Positions 46,248 to 56,202 are shown, numbered from the stretch's first letter. The stretch is DNA of 64,000 nt from Vibrio splendidus (GCF_002873455.1 NZ_MCUN01000007.1:1-64000); one strand, 5' to 3'. Numbers and translations are program-made. Notes: generated from the sequence alone by a model not told the origin.

Positions 46248-47140
46248 TCACACAACCATTTGATCGCTTGATCATTCATGTTGGGCTTGTTCCACACCAA
46301 GCTATACGCAACCTTACCGTAATCAAAAGGCAAGGGTTTGCTCACTAAGCCTTGCGCTTGCTTAGCATGTTCTGCCCACTGTTTAGAGCAAGTGAACAGG
46401 AAAGGCGTGTGGTGACACAGTACAGCCGCTGCACCGAAGTCCGCTACCGATATTGCCATATCTCTTGGCTTATGACATTGAACTAAGTTTTGCTCAAAGT
46501 AAGGCTGAGACAGTTCGTTATCTAAAATCCCAATGTGCTTGTAATCTAAGTAGCCACCAATCGTCAGTTCTTGCTGGGCAAGAGGGTGGTCTGCGCCCAT
46601 CAAACAAACCATTTCGTCTGGAAGAATCGTTTCCCAAACCAGTTCTTTATTATCGGTCGGTGGCTGGGAAATATCATGAGGCAACAAGATCAAGTTCACC
46701 TTACCGCTGAGTAGGGCATCGAAGCCAAGCTGCTGTTTTGAATAGATATTGAGTTTAGCTTTAGGAGCAAGTTCTGTGGTAATTTTGCTGAGTTTTGATG
46801 CGAATACTTCAAAGGTACTTTCGCGCATCGAAAGTGAAAAGCTGCCTTGGTATTCTTGAGGAGTAAAACTCTTCTGATGAAGCAGTCCGTTCATGCTTGA
46901 AAGAATCGCGTGAACCGTCGGAGCTATCTGCAAGGCAAACGGCGTCGGAATCAGCTTGGTGCCATCTCGATAGAACAGTTCGTCATTAAGAATTTCACGC
47001 AGTTGAGACAAGGTTTTGCTCACACTCGAAGGGCTTACACAAAGTTGTTCTGAGGTTTGAGTAACGCTGTGGGTGTTCAGCATAATATGAAGCGCAGTGA
47101 GGTGCTTAAGGCTCACTCTAGATAAGTGTAAGTAATCCAT
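46229..47140 (-). CDS. LysR-family regulator (YidZ-like)
   Basis: 303 residues with a winged helix (about 7-66, HSVTQTSEQLCVSPSSVSKTLSQL) and an effector domain of the YidZ/NhaR-distant type (DELFYRDGTKLIPTPFA, PLPFDYGKVAYSLVWNK). YidZ in E. coli is linked to anaerobic nitric oxide protection. Convergent with yjjW and upstream of HMG-CoA reductase on the same strand order, so its targets are unclear. Its last codons belong to a 16-bp repeat. Confidence 0.82.
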   Translation of the reverse strand: MDYLHLSRVSLKHLTALHIMLNTHSVTQTSEQLCVSPSSVSKTLSQLREILNDELFYRDGTKLIPTPFALQIAPTVHAILSSMNGLLHQKSFTPQEYQGSFSLSMRESTFEVFASKLSKITTELAPKAKLNIYSKQQLGFDALLSGKVNLILLPHDISQPPTDNKELVWETILPDEMVCLMGADHPLAQQELTIGGYLDYKHIGILDNELSQPYFEQNLVQCHKPRDMAISVADFGAAAVLCHHTPFLFTCSKQWAEHAKQAQGLVSKPLPFDYGKVAYSLVWNKPNMNDQAIKWLCDLFLET

Positions 47141-47214
47141 TTATGACTCATGCATTGAGAATGGCTTGATATTTGGCGCAACACACAAAACACCAAGCCA
47201 ATCGGACAAGGTTA

Positions 47215-48474
47215 TTAACGAGCTAGCTTATGGTGAGCTCGTGAAAAGTGGCCAGCACAAAACGCACCAACAATCGATAGTTCACCCGCCAAACACAATG
47301 CAGCACAAACTTCAGCGAGGGCTTGTGATTTACCGTTGCCATGCAGCCCAAGCAAATCTAAACACGCTTTTTGACTTGGTAAACCGGTACCGCCGCCAAC
47401 AGTCCCTAACATCAAGTTAGGCAGTGTTACGCTTGCGTATAAACCACCTTCTTTATTGAGCTCCATGCGAGTCATACCAATCGCTGATTCAGCAACACAG
47501 GCCGCGTCTTGCCCGCAAGCGATATAGAGTGCCGCCAGTGCATTCGCATAATGAGCATTAATACCGATAGTGCCGCTCAAAGCACCACCCACCGTGGTCA
47601 TTTGTCCGAACTGCACCATCTTCTCTGGTGTGGTGTGGAGGTACTTAGCGATAAGCTCAGCAGAGATATTAACCTCAGCCGTAACCTTTTTACCACGAAC
47701 GCTGCGCAAGGTTTGGGTATTGGCTTTTTTGTCGCCTGACAAGTTGCCATCTAGGAAAGCATGATCGGGCTTAACGGGTGTATTTTCTATGATGTGCTCA
47801 AAGACAGCACTGGTGGCGATGGTCACCATGTTCTGACCAGAAGCATCACCGGTGAGAAATTCAAACACTAAGTAAACATGGTTACCTTCGATGTTGATGT
47901 TGATGTCAGTAAGCTTGCCGTGTGATGTTGTTGATTCTGCTAAGATCTTGAATTGATTATATTGAGTCACAGCCCAAGCCACAAACTGTCCAGCTTCAAC
48001 TAATCCTTGGAAAGCGAAACCAGGAGTACGCGTGACACCTTCATTGAGCAACATTGCACTTGCTCCACCACATGCTGTAATCAGCTTAGAACCACGATTG
48101 TAAGACGCAACAAGTGCTGCTTCTGTGGTCGCGAGTGGTACCAGGTAATCGCCTGTAGCAAATAGTCCATTGACTCTTAAAGGACCAGACACGCCCACAG
48201 GGACTTTAACGGTGCCAATAAAGTGTTCAATGTTTTTCTCATAAGCTTGTATCTGACTTTGTGTATGAGGGTCGAGGAGCTCCTGTTGCGAATTCAAATT
48301 GTCGAGAGCTGCCCAGCGACGTGCTAGATTTTTTTCTGTCAGATAGGGGCTAGGAGTCAGCTTATTTACTGGCTTTTCAAAATGAGGCTGAAGCTTTTTT
48401 TCTAATGCGTCTGCGGAGATGTCGCCTCCTAAAATAGAAACATAGTCACGGCGATGCAGATTTAGTTTTGGCAT
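47215..48474 (-). CDS. HMG-CoA reductase, class I type
   Basis: 419 residues from ATG 48474; a ten-residue extension with TTG start is unlikely. It reduces HMG-CoA to mevalonate with NADPH. Catalytic residues are all present: E118 in ATTEAAL, K249 in SGDKKANT, D210 in GDASGQNM and H414 in AGHFSRAH. IGTVKVPVGVSGPL and GTVGGGTGLP are also typical. Class I enzymes are mainly archaeal and eukaryotic, and their occurrence in Vibrio is a known lateral transfer from archaea. No other mevalonate gene is in this window, and most Vibrio use the MEP pathway, so its role is open. Confidence 0.9.
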   Translation of the reverse strand: MPKLNLHRRDYVSILGGDISADALEKKLQPHFEKPVNKLTPSPYLTEKNLARRWAALDNLNSQQELLDPHTQSQIQAYEKNIEHFIGTVKVPVGVSGPLRVNGLFATGDYLVPLATTEAALVASYNRGSKLITACGGASAMLLNEGVTRTPGFAFQGLVEAGQFVAWAVTQYNQFKILAESTTSHGKLTDININIEGNHVYLVFEFLTGDASGQNMVTIATSAVFEHIIENTPVKPDHAFLDGNLSGDKKANTQTLRSVRGKKVTAEVNISAELIAKYLHTTPEKMVQFGQMTTVGGALSGTIGINAHYANALAALYIACGQDAACVAESAIGMTRMELNKEGGLYASVTLPNLMLGTVGGGTGLPSQKACLDLLGLHGNGKSQALAEVCAALCLAGELSIVGAFCAGHFSRAHHKLAR

Positions 48475-48645
48475 AAATAGTATGAAGTAAAGTTTGTGCA
48501 GCAAAATTGGTTTGCGCTGATTCTACCGAGTAATAAACCAGAAACAAGCGCCTGATATAATGAGTTACAGTTTGTATGGGTTTAGCAGCAATTTGTTCGT
48601 CTAAGTAAGACAACTTTGTCAAAAAATGCTCACTATGAGATTGAG

Positions 48646-48966
48646 CTAGATATGGATGTCGAGAAGGCTGCCGATGGCTTCGTTTTGACGATCAACGACA
48701 CTTGCACCGACGCGGTTATAACTTGCGCTTTGTGTTAGTTTTATCAAGGCATCAGTTGAGGATGAAGCGGGTTCCGGTTCTTTCTCTTTAAATGAAATCG
48801 ATTGATCAGGTTCTATTTGGTTAAAACTGAAATCGCTAGTTTGGAAAGTATCATCGGATTCTAGAGAGTGTTTGGAGGCTTGGTTGAGCTCGATTGCGGC
48901 TTCTTCAGCCATGTTGGCTGACTGCTGAATAATGGCGTAACCAGATTGAATACCAGATATCGACAT
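48646..48966 (-). CDS. Small protein with flagellar rod/hook-like termini
   Basis: 106 residues, ATG 48966 with AAAAGG 8 bases upstream. The N-terminus (MSISGIQSGYAIIQQSANMAEEAA) and C-terminus (SYNRVGASVVDRQNEAIGSLLDI) have the heptad patterns that flagellar rod and hook proteins use to form their terminal coiled coil. The middle is low-complexity and acidic (about 30-75, many Ser, Asp, Glu). No flagellar genes are nearby. It may be a solitary relative, but I cannot name a family. Confidence 0.65.
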   Translation of the reverse strand: MSISGIQSGYAIIQQSANMAEEAAIELNQASKHSLESDDTFQTSDFSFNQIEPDQSISFKEKEPEPASSSTDALIKLTQSASYNRVGASVVDRQNEAIGSLLDIHI

Positions 48967-49087
48967 AGCAGAACCTTTTATTGACGTATTTAATGAGTCT
49001 AGGCGGACGATATTTTGAGCGCAATGGTGAACGGGTGAAATTTACGGCGAAATAGTGAACTTAAGCTAAAATAGTGACGTCTGTCTA

Positions 49088-49249
49088 TTAATTGAACAGG
49101 TCATTTAGTGCGTTTAGCTCTTCATCGGTAAGCAGAGAAGACTGGTCCGTTTCAAGGTTTCCGTCGATTTCACCTTGAAGTGCTTTCAATTGCTGTGGGC
49201 TAAGAAGCTGTATTTGCTGCCTAAATACTTCAAATTGTTGTGTATTCAT
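49088..49249 (-). CDS. 53-residue helical protein
   Basis: ATG 49249 has AAAGGT 8 bases upstream. A longer frame to 49312 is not supported. The protein is helical (MNTQQFEVFRQQIQLLSPQQ, then K-A-L-Q-G-E-I, and L-L-T-D-E-E-L-N-A-L-N-D-L-F-N at the end). It resembles the N-terminal helical part preceding a zinc ribbon in some transposases, but the sequence after its stop shows no continuation. It may be a genuine small protein or a remnant. Confidence 0.55.
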   Translation of the reverse strand: MNTQQFEVFRQQIQLLSPQQLKALQGEIDGNLETDQSSLLTDEELNALNDLFN

Positions 49250-49605
49250 AATGTGACCTTTGTTCAAATCCATATGCTCTATAGAGCATAGCCTACTGAT
49301 TCCAGAAATCAAACAAGATTAAGTGAATATTAAATGAAGTTTGAAGTTTCCTAAAACTAAGACAACTATAAATTCATGTGGTCGTTTTTTGTCCGAGGAA
49401 TGTTAGGCAAAGTTATGGTTGGGTCAATCAAAGTCAGAGAATTCTCACAATGTAAAAATCTCTTGAGCCCTTGTGGAGTAAGGGTAGGCAAGTAGCTGTC
49501 CTACCTATTTGGGGTTGTAGGTAGAACAATGCATAAATACATTTAATGATCAAAAGGTAAGCGATTGGCGTTATCTTTCTGTTTTTACAGTATTTTGTTT
49601 GTTAC
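49250..49605. other. Intergenic region before yccS 3' end
   Basis: About 355 bases without a gene. It contains an inverted repeat GGTAGG (49487-49492) / CCTACC (49500-49505 region) with no T-run. Nothing else is supported. Confidence 0.4.
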
Positions 49606-51789
49606 TCAAGAAGCTTCTGTTTCAAACGGCTTATCGATCTTTACCTTAACCGCAAACTTGGTCGCTAAAGTATGTAATTCTGGAAGCATTCGATAAATCA
49701 AATGCAGCTGTTGTAGAACCATTCTCACAGAGCTCTCATCCTCTTCTCGCCACTCACTCAAACGTTTATCCAATTCAGGATCGTAAGCGTTTTTTACTTC
49801 ACACTGTTCTTGGTGGGAGTAGAGTTGATCATTTAGAGCATCTAGGTGTTCGTGTATTACTCTGTGCGCGTCCAGTACCAGTTTATGTGTTGCTTCATCA
49901 TCGATACGTGTTCTGTGGGCACCTAGGGCAGAAATATAGCTGAGTAGAGCATGGTTGAGTGTTAGGAATCGGAAACTCTCATCTTCAGAGGTACGATACT
50001 TACCCGGTTCAACCAACATGCTACTGATGGCCGCAGTCAGGTTGGCATCGTTATTGTGTGCACTACGGCGCGCAATACGGTAATTAAGGGTGTCTTTTTT
50101 ACCTACACGATATTGGCCAATGATCTGAGCGAGATAGTTCTTATTGGAATCGAGCGCATCTGCCATTACTTTGTGCAATCGCTTTGATTGCCAATCAGGC
50201 AACACGTAAATGACAGCAAGTACGGCGAGGGCACAACCAATAAAGGTATCCGCTAGTCTTGGCAATACCACCGCGTAGCCTTCCCCTAATTGGTTAAAGC
50301 AGAAGAGTACAAGCAGCGTGATAAAGCCGGTCGCGAACCCGTAGTTATTGATTCTGAATGCAAAGAACATCACTCCACTGATCACAATGAAAACTAACTG
50401 GCTCTCTTGAGACGGGAAGAAGGTCAGTAGCGGTACGCCGATCAACAAGCCTGCGACGGTGCCAATGACCCGAGCCGTTAGCTTTTGGCGGGTTGCACTG
50501 TAGTTTGGTTGACATACGAATAGTGTTGTCAGCAAAATCCAATAGCCTCTTTCAATATTAAAGCCTTGGATAATTCCGTAGCCGAGCGTCAATGTGATTG
50601 CCATACGTATCGCATGACGAAACAGCATTGAGTCGGTATTCAGGTTGGCTTTGATCTTGTGCCACATTGCCGTCAAAGTATGAGGGTTGGTATCGTCCAA
50701 CACACCTTCTTCTAACTTCTCTGCATCCGGGTTACTGATATTCGAGAGCTGCTTCTCGACGGTCGCTAGGTTATTGAATAAGTAATCCAACTGGTTGAGC
50801 AATGATTTCCATTCGGGCTTATTTTGTTGGTTAAGATGGTTAAGCGAAGACATTAGCTCATCAAGCGCCAATACAGACTTATCGCCATGTTGGTATTCTG
50901 CTCCGACTTTCAATGAGCTCGCCACTTCTTTACAAGCTGTGGCTTGGGCTTCGAGTAGATACTTGAATCGAAACAACACGTCAGAGCGTTCAAAGTGCTT
51001 TGCTAGCTCTTGATAGCGGTAGTGGGTAGAGCTCACACGCTCATGAATGTCTTGTGCGATGAAATAGGTGTTAAGGAATCGATCACTCGGACCATCAATG
51101 TGCCCGCGCTTAGAGCGGTTAAGCAGCGTCGCTTTACACATGTTGAGTGCATTAACGGTACTGGCGTTTAACTTAGCTTCAATAATGCGATGTGGCTGAG
51201 GAATAAGGTCAGATACAGGGTAAAAGAGTTCCGCTTTTGAGCCGATGTAATTGCCAATTTGATCGAATACCGTAGCCAGGTTTTGTTGTACGGGTTGCAT
51301 CGGCCAGACAATCTGCCAGATCATCGACATGAAGTAGTACCAAGCGGCACCGGTTAAAAGTAGAAGCGGTTGAAACCAAAGGTTGGTGCTCTCATGGGCA
51401 CCGAGCATGGTATAGATAGCAACAAGCAGCGAACCAAACGCGATACTGGCGTATTTAGGGCCAATTGCACCGAGTATAATAAAAGAGAAAGTTGAAACGA
51501 AAAGCCCTATCGCGAACAGCCAAGGTGTATCGAAGAGAATTTCAATAGAGAAAGCAGCCACAGCGAAACAGATAAAAGTCAGCGTGAGTGCTTTGAGACG
51601 GCCAGTAAAACTGTCGTCACTTTCAGCAAGAGCCGCAGCGATAACACCTAAGATCAAAGGTGTGATAAGTGTGTTTTGTCCATAATACCAAGCAGGTACC
51701 ACAACACCGAGCAAAGTGATGAGAATTAATACGCTGTAATTTATGGTTTTATTCGCCCAATAGAGGCGCAATTTGGCTGAGAAGTCCAC
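49606..51789 (-). CDS. yccS: YccS, FUSC-family membrane protein
   Basis: The 727-residue protein has the two membrane blocks (about 15-160 and 395-530) separated by soluble helical domains. This is the YccS/YhfK pattern, related to aromatic acid exporter AaeB and fusaric acid resistance proteins. RGYWILLTTLFVCQPNYSATRQKL in the second block is characteristic. Transport function is presumed, but no substrate is known. It is divergent from helD, as in the E. coli order yccS-yccF-helD-mgsA, although yccF has moved. Confidence 0.87.
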   Translation of the reverse strand: MDFSAKLRLYWANKTINYSVLILITLLGVVVPAWYYGQNTLITPLILGVIAAALAESDDSFTGRLKALTLTFICFAVAAFSIEILFDTPWLFAIGLFVSTFSFIILGAIGPKYASIAFGSLLVAIYTMLGAHESTNLWFQPLLLLTGAAWYYFMSMIWQIVWPMQPVQQNLATVFDQIGNYIGSKAELFYPVSDLIPQPHRIIEAKLNASTVNALNMCKATLLNRSKRGHIDGPSDRFLNTYFIAQDIHERVSSTHYRYQELAKHFERSDVLFRFKYLLEAQATACKEVASSLKVGAEYQHGDKSVLALDELMSSLNHLNQQNKPEWKSLLNQLDYLFNNLATVEKQLSNISNPDAEKLEEGVLDDTNPHTLTAMWHKIKANLNTDSMLFRHAIRMAITLTLGYGIIQGFNIERGYWILLTTLFVCQPNYSATRQKLTARVIGTVAGLLIGVPLLTFFPSQESQLVFIVISGVMFFAFRINNYGFATGFITLLVLFCFNQLGEGYAVVLPRLADTFIGCALAVLAVIYVLPDWQSKRLHKVMADALDSNKNYLAQIIGQYRVGKKDTLNYRIARRSAHNNDANLTAAISSMLVEPGKYRTSEDESFRFLTLNHALLSYISALGAHRTRIDDEATHKLVLDAHRVIHEHLDALNDQLYSHQEQCEVKNAYDPELDKRLSEWREEDESSVRMVLQQLHLIYRMLPELHTLATKFAVKVKIDKPFETEAS

Positions 51790-51966
51790 AGTCGCTCACT
51801 TGACACACTAAAACCATAATCCTAACAGAAATCAAGCACAAGAATTTGATACTTATCCATAATTGCCCTTAGATGGTCATGAAAGCATCGATAAGATGTG
51901 AGACATTATTAATTCTCACAGCATCATGATATAAATTCAATATTCCCAATTAGAGAGCACGCTCCA

Positions 51967-54042
51967 ATGCAGCTAAGCGCTAACAAGACTGCACAGTTTT
52001 TTATTCAAAATGAATATCATCAGGTTGAACTTGATGGTCCACGTCTGTTGTTATCTTCGGTAGGCAGTGAAGAACGTATCCCGTTTACTATTTGGAGTGG
52101 CAAGATCGCGATAAAACGCGGATTGTTTTGGGGATCGTTACAGTTCTTTGCTAATCAACAAGATGGCAAACAGCGCAGCTGGTTAGTACAAGGCCTACCT
52201 TGGGAACAATGCCGTCAATTTGCACGCGCATCGGTTGCTGCTTATCAGAAGTGGCATGACACACAATGTGAACAATTAGCTGAACACGTTCCTCAATGGG
52301 AAGCTGAATTAACACGTCTTGAGCAACTTCCTGCTTTCCTACCGCATTCAAAAGTTAAGACTTGGGTCGACATGGTTAACTCAAGTTTAGAGAACATGAC
52401 GATGACTTTAGATGAAGCGGCGCAGCGTATGCCAAACCGCATTGCTCGAATGCAGCCATGGTTGTCTGAGACGGAAATTAAGCAAGCCGAAAGAAATCAG
52501 CAGTGGTTAGAAACAGAAAGACAAAACTGGGAAGTATTGTTTGCTCAATGTGAATCGTCACCACTCAACTTATCTCAGCAATACGCGGTCTTGATGAATG
52601 ATGATCACAACCTTATTTTAGCGGGCGCTGGCTCGGGTAAAACCAGTGTTCTTACCGCTCGCGTCGCGTATTTACTGCAAAGCCATCAAGCTCAAGCTGA
52701 AGAGTTGTTATTGCTCGCATTTGGCCGTGAAGCAGCGGAAGAGATGAAACAGCGCCTTAACAGCAAAATTGGTTTATCAGCAGAGAAGGTGCAAGTGAGT
52801 ACTTTCCACCAGTTGGGTTTAAAGATCCTTAATCAGGTTGAACCCGAACGTGTGGTTATCTCTCCTTTAGCGCTCGATGACAATCAACGCCAAGCATGGT
52901 GTATTGATTGGTTGAAAAAGCACTGGATGACGCCGACCAACTTCAAACGTTGGCAAAAGCACTTGTCTAAGTGGCCAATCGCTTATCTAACTGGTGATGA
53001 TGAACTTGGTAGCCATGTTTCAAACCTCAAGTTGATAGGTTGGCTTGAAAAGCAGCTTGAGCAGTTGAATGCATCGGGTTTATCGAAGAAAGAAGTACAA
53101 CAGCAGTTAATTGATCACAGAGACTACACGCGTCTCAACAGTGAACTTTCACTTTGTTGGCCATGTGTGACTGCGTGGCAAAAGGAATTGAAAGAACAGA
53201 ATCATATCGACTTCTCAATCATGATTAGCAGAGCGACTCAGTATGTCGAGAAGGGCAAGTTTATTTCGCCTTGGAAGTTCATCATGATCGATGAATATCA
53301 AGATATCTCGCCAGATCGCCTTGCCTTGGTTGAGGCGCTGTGTAATCAGTCGAAAGCGCAACACCAAGCTTCTATTTTTGCGGTAGGTGATGACTGGCAG
53401 TCGATTTACCAGTTTGCGGGCGCAGATGTTGATTTAACGACGGGCTTTAAGGATCGCTTTGAGAGCTCGACGATTCATCATCTAGATACGACTTACCGTT
53501 TTAACAATCAGTTAGGTGCCGTTGCCAATCGCTTCGTGCAGGAGAATCCGATTCAGTTGCCGAAAGAACTGAACAGCTTCAAGCAACAAAAACAGAAGGC
53601 GGTCTACAGTGCGCCAAGCAAAGAAGTTGAGAAGATCCTGGATCAGATAAATAGGCAAGCAAAAGGTAAAACCAAAAAGTCAGTCTTGCTACTTGGACGC
53701 AATCATTATCACAAACCCGAATTGATAGAAGATTGGAAAAAAATCTTCACATCCATCAATATCAATTTTATGACTTGCCATGGCAGTAAAGGCAAAGAAG
53801 CCGATTTTGTGATTATTCTTTGTGTTGACGAGGGGCAGTTCCCGACGAAGAAGAAACAGCTGCATATTGACGGCGCATTGACTGAATCATCAGACGCGTT
53901 CCCTTATGCTGAAGAGCGTCGTTTGTTTTACGTGGCAATGACACGAGCAAAAGAGAAAGTATGGATCACGCACAGTGGCGACGGTTCTGGTTTTGTACAA
54001 GAGCTGCATGGCTCTGATTACCCCGTTGTTCGTAAAAGATGA
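51967..54042 (+). CDS. helD: DNA helicase IV
   Basis: The 691-residue superfamily 1 helicase has an N-terminal domain typical of HelD (about 1-195). Q motif LNLSQQYAV, Walker A AGAGSGKTS, motif Ia AFGREAAEEMKQRL, motif II DEYQD, motif III GDDWQSIYQFAGAD, motif IV TYRFNNQLG, motif V TCHGSKGKEADFV and motif VI RRLFYVAMTRAKEKV are all present in order. It unwinds DNA 3' to 5' and takes part in recombination repair. Divergent from yccS. It is followed by a VOC gene 130 bases later. Confidence 0.93.
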   Translation: MQLSANKTAQFFIQNEYHQVELDGPRLLLSSVGSEERIPFTIWSGKIAIKRGLFWGSLQFFANQQDGKQRSWLVQGLPWEQCRQFARASVAAYQKWHDTQCEQLAEHVPQWEAELTRLEQLPAFLPHSKVKTWVDMVNSSLENMTMTLDEAAQRMPNRIARMQPWLSETEIKQAERNQQWLETERQNWEVLFAQCESSPLNLSQQYAVLMNDDHNLILAGAGSGKTSVLTARVAYLLQSHQAQAEELLLLAFGREAAEEMKQRLNSKIGLSAEKVQVSTFHQLGLKILNQVEPERVVISPLALDDNQRQAWCIDWLKKHWMTPTNFKRWQKHLSKWPIAYLTGDDELGSHVSNLKLIGWLEKQLEQLNASGLSKKEVQQQLIDHRDYTRLNSELSLCWPCVTAWQKELKEQNHIDFSIMISRATQYVEKGKFISPWKFIMIDEYQDISPDRLALVEALCNQSKAQHQASIFAVGDDWQSIYQFAGADVDLTTGFKDRFESSTIHHLDTTYRFNNQLGAVANRFVQENPIQLPKELNSFKQQKQKAVYSAPSKEVEKILDQINRQAKGKTKKSVLLLGRNHYHKPELIEDWKKIFTSININFMTCHGSKGKEADFVIILCVDEGQFPTKKKQLHIDGALTESSDAFPYAEERRLFYVAMTRAKEKVWITHSGDGSGFVQELHGSDYPVVRKR

Positions 54043-54172
54043 TGTCACTTGACGTAATTATCTAAGATTAGATCTCAAGCTCGCTCTCTATAGTCATTTG
54101 GGCGCAAGCTATTCTAATTAGGGCGTAAGATATTATCATTAGGAAAAAGGCATAAAGCAGAAGGAATTCGCT

Positions 54173-54523
54173 ATGGAACACGGCTCTATTAATTACATTG
54201 AATTTGCAGCACGAGACATCGCCGCAACTAAGGCGTTTTTTAGCCAAGTGTTTAGTTGGGTCTTCGAAGACTATGGCCCTGAGTATTCTGCTTTTGAAGG
54301 TAAAGGCTTAATGGGTGGCTTCTATTTAGCGGATCTGGCGTCTAATGCTGAAAGTGGCGCGGCACTGATGGTTTTCTATAGCGAAGATCTTGAGCAAACC
54401 GAGCGTGACGTGATTGATGCTGGTGGAGAGGTAAACCGTGAGATATTCAGCTTTCCCGGCGGTCGACGTTTCCATTTTAGAGAGCCAAGCGGTAACGAAA
54501 TGGCGGTGTGGAGTGATAAGTAG
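54173..54523 (+). CDS. VOC-family protein
   Basis: 116 residues with the glyoxalase/bleomycin-resistance fold: FAARDIAATKAFFSQVFSWVF at the N-terminus and FHFREPSGNEMAVWS at the C-terminus. Related to proteins annotated as glyoxalases or extradiol dioxygenase-like, but the reaction is not known. AGAAGGAA precedes the ATG. It faces mgsA across a shared terminator, which might hint at methylglyoxal handling but is weak evidence. Confidence 0.82.
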   Translation: MEHGSINYIEFAARDIAATKAFFSQVFSWVFEDYGPEYSAFEGKGLMGGFYLADLASNAESGAALMVFYSEDLEQTERDVIDAGGEVNREIFSFPGGRRFHFREPSGNEMAVWSDK

Positions 54524-54594
54524 AGATACTCACTATATATCTTATGACTATGTTGTTTGATGACTGAACTGTTTAATGTCTGCAAATTAGACGT

Positions 54595-54623
54595 AAAAAA
54601 GCCTGCGATAATGCAGGCTTTTT
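54595..54623. terminator. Bidirectional terminator between VOC and mgsA genes
   Basis: AAAAAGCCTGC and GCAGGCTTTTT pair around a 6-base loop, with A- and T-runs on either side. Confidence 0.9.
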
Positions 54624-54657
54624 AGTCTGTTCAGTAGAGAGCACATTTAACGTGCGT

Positions 54658-55113
54658 TTACGTGCGTTCAGCTAGGTACGCTTCGTAGTCTGGTATCTCT
54701 ATGATCACTTCTTCTTCAAGCAGTGAAGAGTTAAACAGGAAGTTAGCGGTAGCACGGTTGGTTGCCACTGGAATGTTCCAAACACTTGCGATACGAAGTA
54801 GTGCTTTTACATCTGGGTCGTGTGGTACGGCATTCAATGGATCCCAGAAGAAAATCATCATATCGATCTTGCCTTCGGAGATAAGCGCACCAAGTTGTTG
54901 GTCACCGCCCATTGGGCCGCTGATCATGCTCTTAATCGCTAGGCCAGTTTCTTTGCTTAGTAGAGAACCCGTCGTGCCTGTTGCATAAAGGAAGTGCTTT
55001 TGTAGTTTTTCTTTGTTCTCTTTAACCCATCTTAGTAGCTCAGGTTTGAAATGGTCATGAGCGACCAAAGCGATATTCTTATGCGTTGGCATAGTACGCG
55101 TCGTTTTTTGCAT
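54658..55113 (-). CDS. mgsA: Methylglyoxal synthase
   Basis: 151 residues, full length against E. coli MgsA. It converts dihydroxyacetone phosphate to methylglyoxal and phosphate. Visible are [43 protein letters not shown] with the catalytic Asp, and [20 protein letters not shown]. It converges with the VOC gene and lies near helD, as in E. coli. Confidence 0.94.
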   Translation of the reverse strand: MQKTTRTMPTHKNIALVAHDHFKPELLRWVKENKEKLQKHFLYATGTTGSLLSKETGLAIKSMISGPMGGDQQLGALISEGKIDMMIFFWDPLNAVPHDPDVKALLRIASVWNIPVATNRATANFLFNSSLLEEEVIIEIPDYEAYLAERT

Positions 55114-55173
55114 GAATGTTCCCTAAATGATTGTTTCGTTTTTATTGTTTTGAGTTCTTCAGCCAATATAGCA

Positions 55174-56202
55174 CTAAGGATTCACACTGAATACCGGACG
55201 AAACTCAGAAGGTGACAATGAGTCGGCGATAATTTGATCTTTGAGCGTTGCAGGTGTCAGCGCTTCAATCATGGGTGCACTGTGTTTTTCATAAGGTTGA
55301 CCGCGCAAGTAACTGGTGGCTTGTTTTACCGACAAACGACCTTGCTCAACCATTTTATCTGTCGGGGCAAAAAGCACTTTGTTACGAAGTAAGCCGCGAT
55401 AGGTTCCGTGACTTAGGTAACTTGAAATTAATCCTATTTCTTTGGTTTTACCGGCCGCTCTTAGCTCACTTATCGCAGCTTCAATCGCGACTGCGCTTCC
55501 GACAATATATTGAATATCCGGCTGCTCGATGACTTGTTGTACCAAGTTTCTTTGCAGTTCTTTATCGTTGTCTGCCCAGTAGCTTATCGCAATTTTGATA
55601 TCGCTCGACTTGATCGCATCATAAAATCCTAGTGCCACAGGCTTAGTGCCGCCACTTGCTTGTGGGCCAAGTAACAAGGCAATCGGTGTTTCGCCAGATC
55701 CTTTCGGATGTCTTTTTGACAAAAACTCTCCGACTTGGAACCCCATTTGATACCAGTCGACACCAACCGTGCCTTTCAATACCTTTTGTTGCTCTTCATT
55801 AACGGTTAACTCATTGACCGTCGCAAACACAGGGGTTGAGCCAACCCAATCCGTAAGATTGTCATGGTAAGCATCGGGTGAAACTGTGCCCAAGATAATG
55901 GCATCGGCTCCCCATTTTGTACAAAGCACCAGTTGTGAAGCTTGCTTGGCGACATTGGGGTAACCGCCAGCTTCCAACACTCTTAGCTCGACTTGCTGCT
56001 TTTCTGCTTCCGAGACCATTCCGTAGTTAACCGATAACCAATAAGAGTCTTTAAGGTGCGGGTAAATGGCACAGATTTTTTCTTTTTGCGATGTGGCTTC
56101 GGCTGGTTTTATTGGGCTCAAAGGCTCGCTAGCACTTGCGACCGTGGTTACTGAGGCCAGTAGTGAGAGAAGAATTTTTGAAGTAAAAGGTCTAGATAGC
56201 AT
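55174..56202 (-). CDS. torT: TMAO-binding periplasmic protein TorT
   Basis: 342 residues with a signal peptide (about 1-24, VTTVASA-SEP) and a periplasmic binding protein type I fold (ICAIYPHLKDSYWLSVNYGM, ASQLVLCTKWGADAIILGTVS, LLLGPQASGGTKPVALGFYD). It binds trimethylamine N-oxide and presents it to TorS. The divergent torS gene starts 92 bases away. No torR or torCAD genes are in the window, so the response regulator and reductase must be elsewhere. Confidence 0.9.
   Translation of the reverse strand: MLSRPFTSKILLSLLASVTTVASASEPLSPIKPAEATSQKEKICAIYPHLKDSYWLSVNYGMVSEAEKQQVELRVLEAGGYPNVAKQASQLVLCTKWGADAIILGTVSPDAYHDNLTDWVGSTPVFATVNELTVNEEQQKVLKGTVGVDWYQMGFQVGEFLSKRHPKGSGETPIALLLGPQASGGTKPVALGFYDAIKSSDIKIAISYWADNDKELQRNLVQQVIEQPDIQYIVGSAVAIEAAISELRAAGKTKEIGLISSYLSHGTYRGLLRNKVLFAPTDKMVEQGRLSVKQATSYLRGQPYEKHSAPMIEALTPATLKDQIIADSLSPSEFRPVFSVNP

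Noticed and set aside
49088-49249. Truncated transposase
   Set aside because: Resemblance is limited to short helical text, and no transposase continuation or inverted repeats are seen nearby. Left as a small protein of unknown origin.
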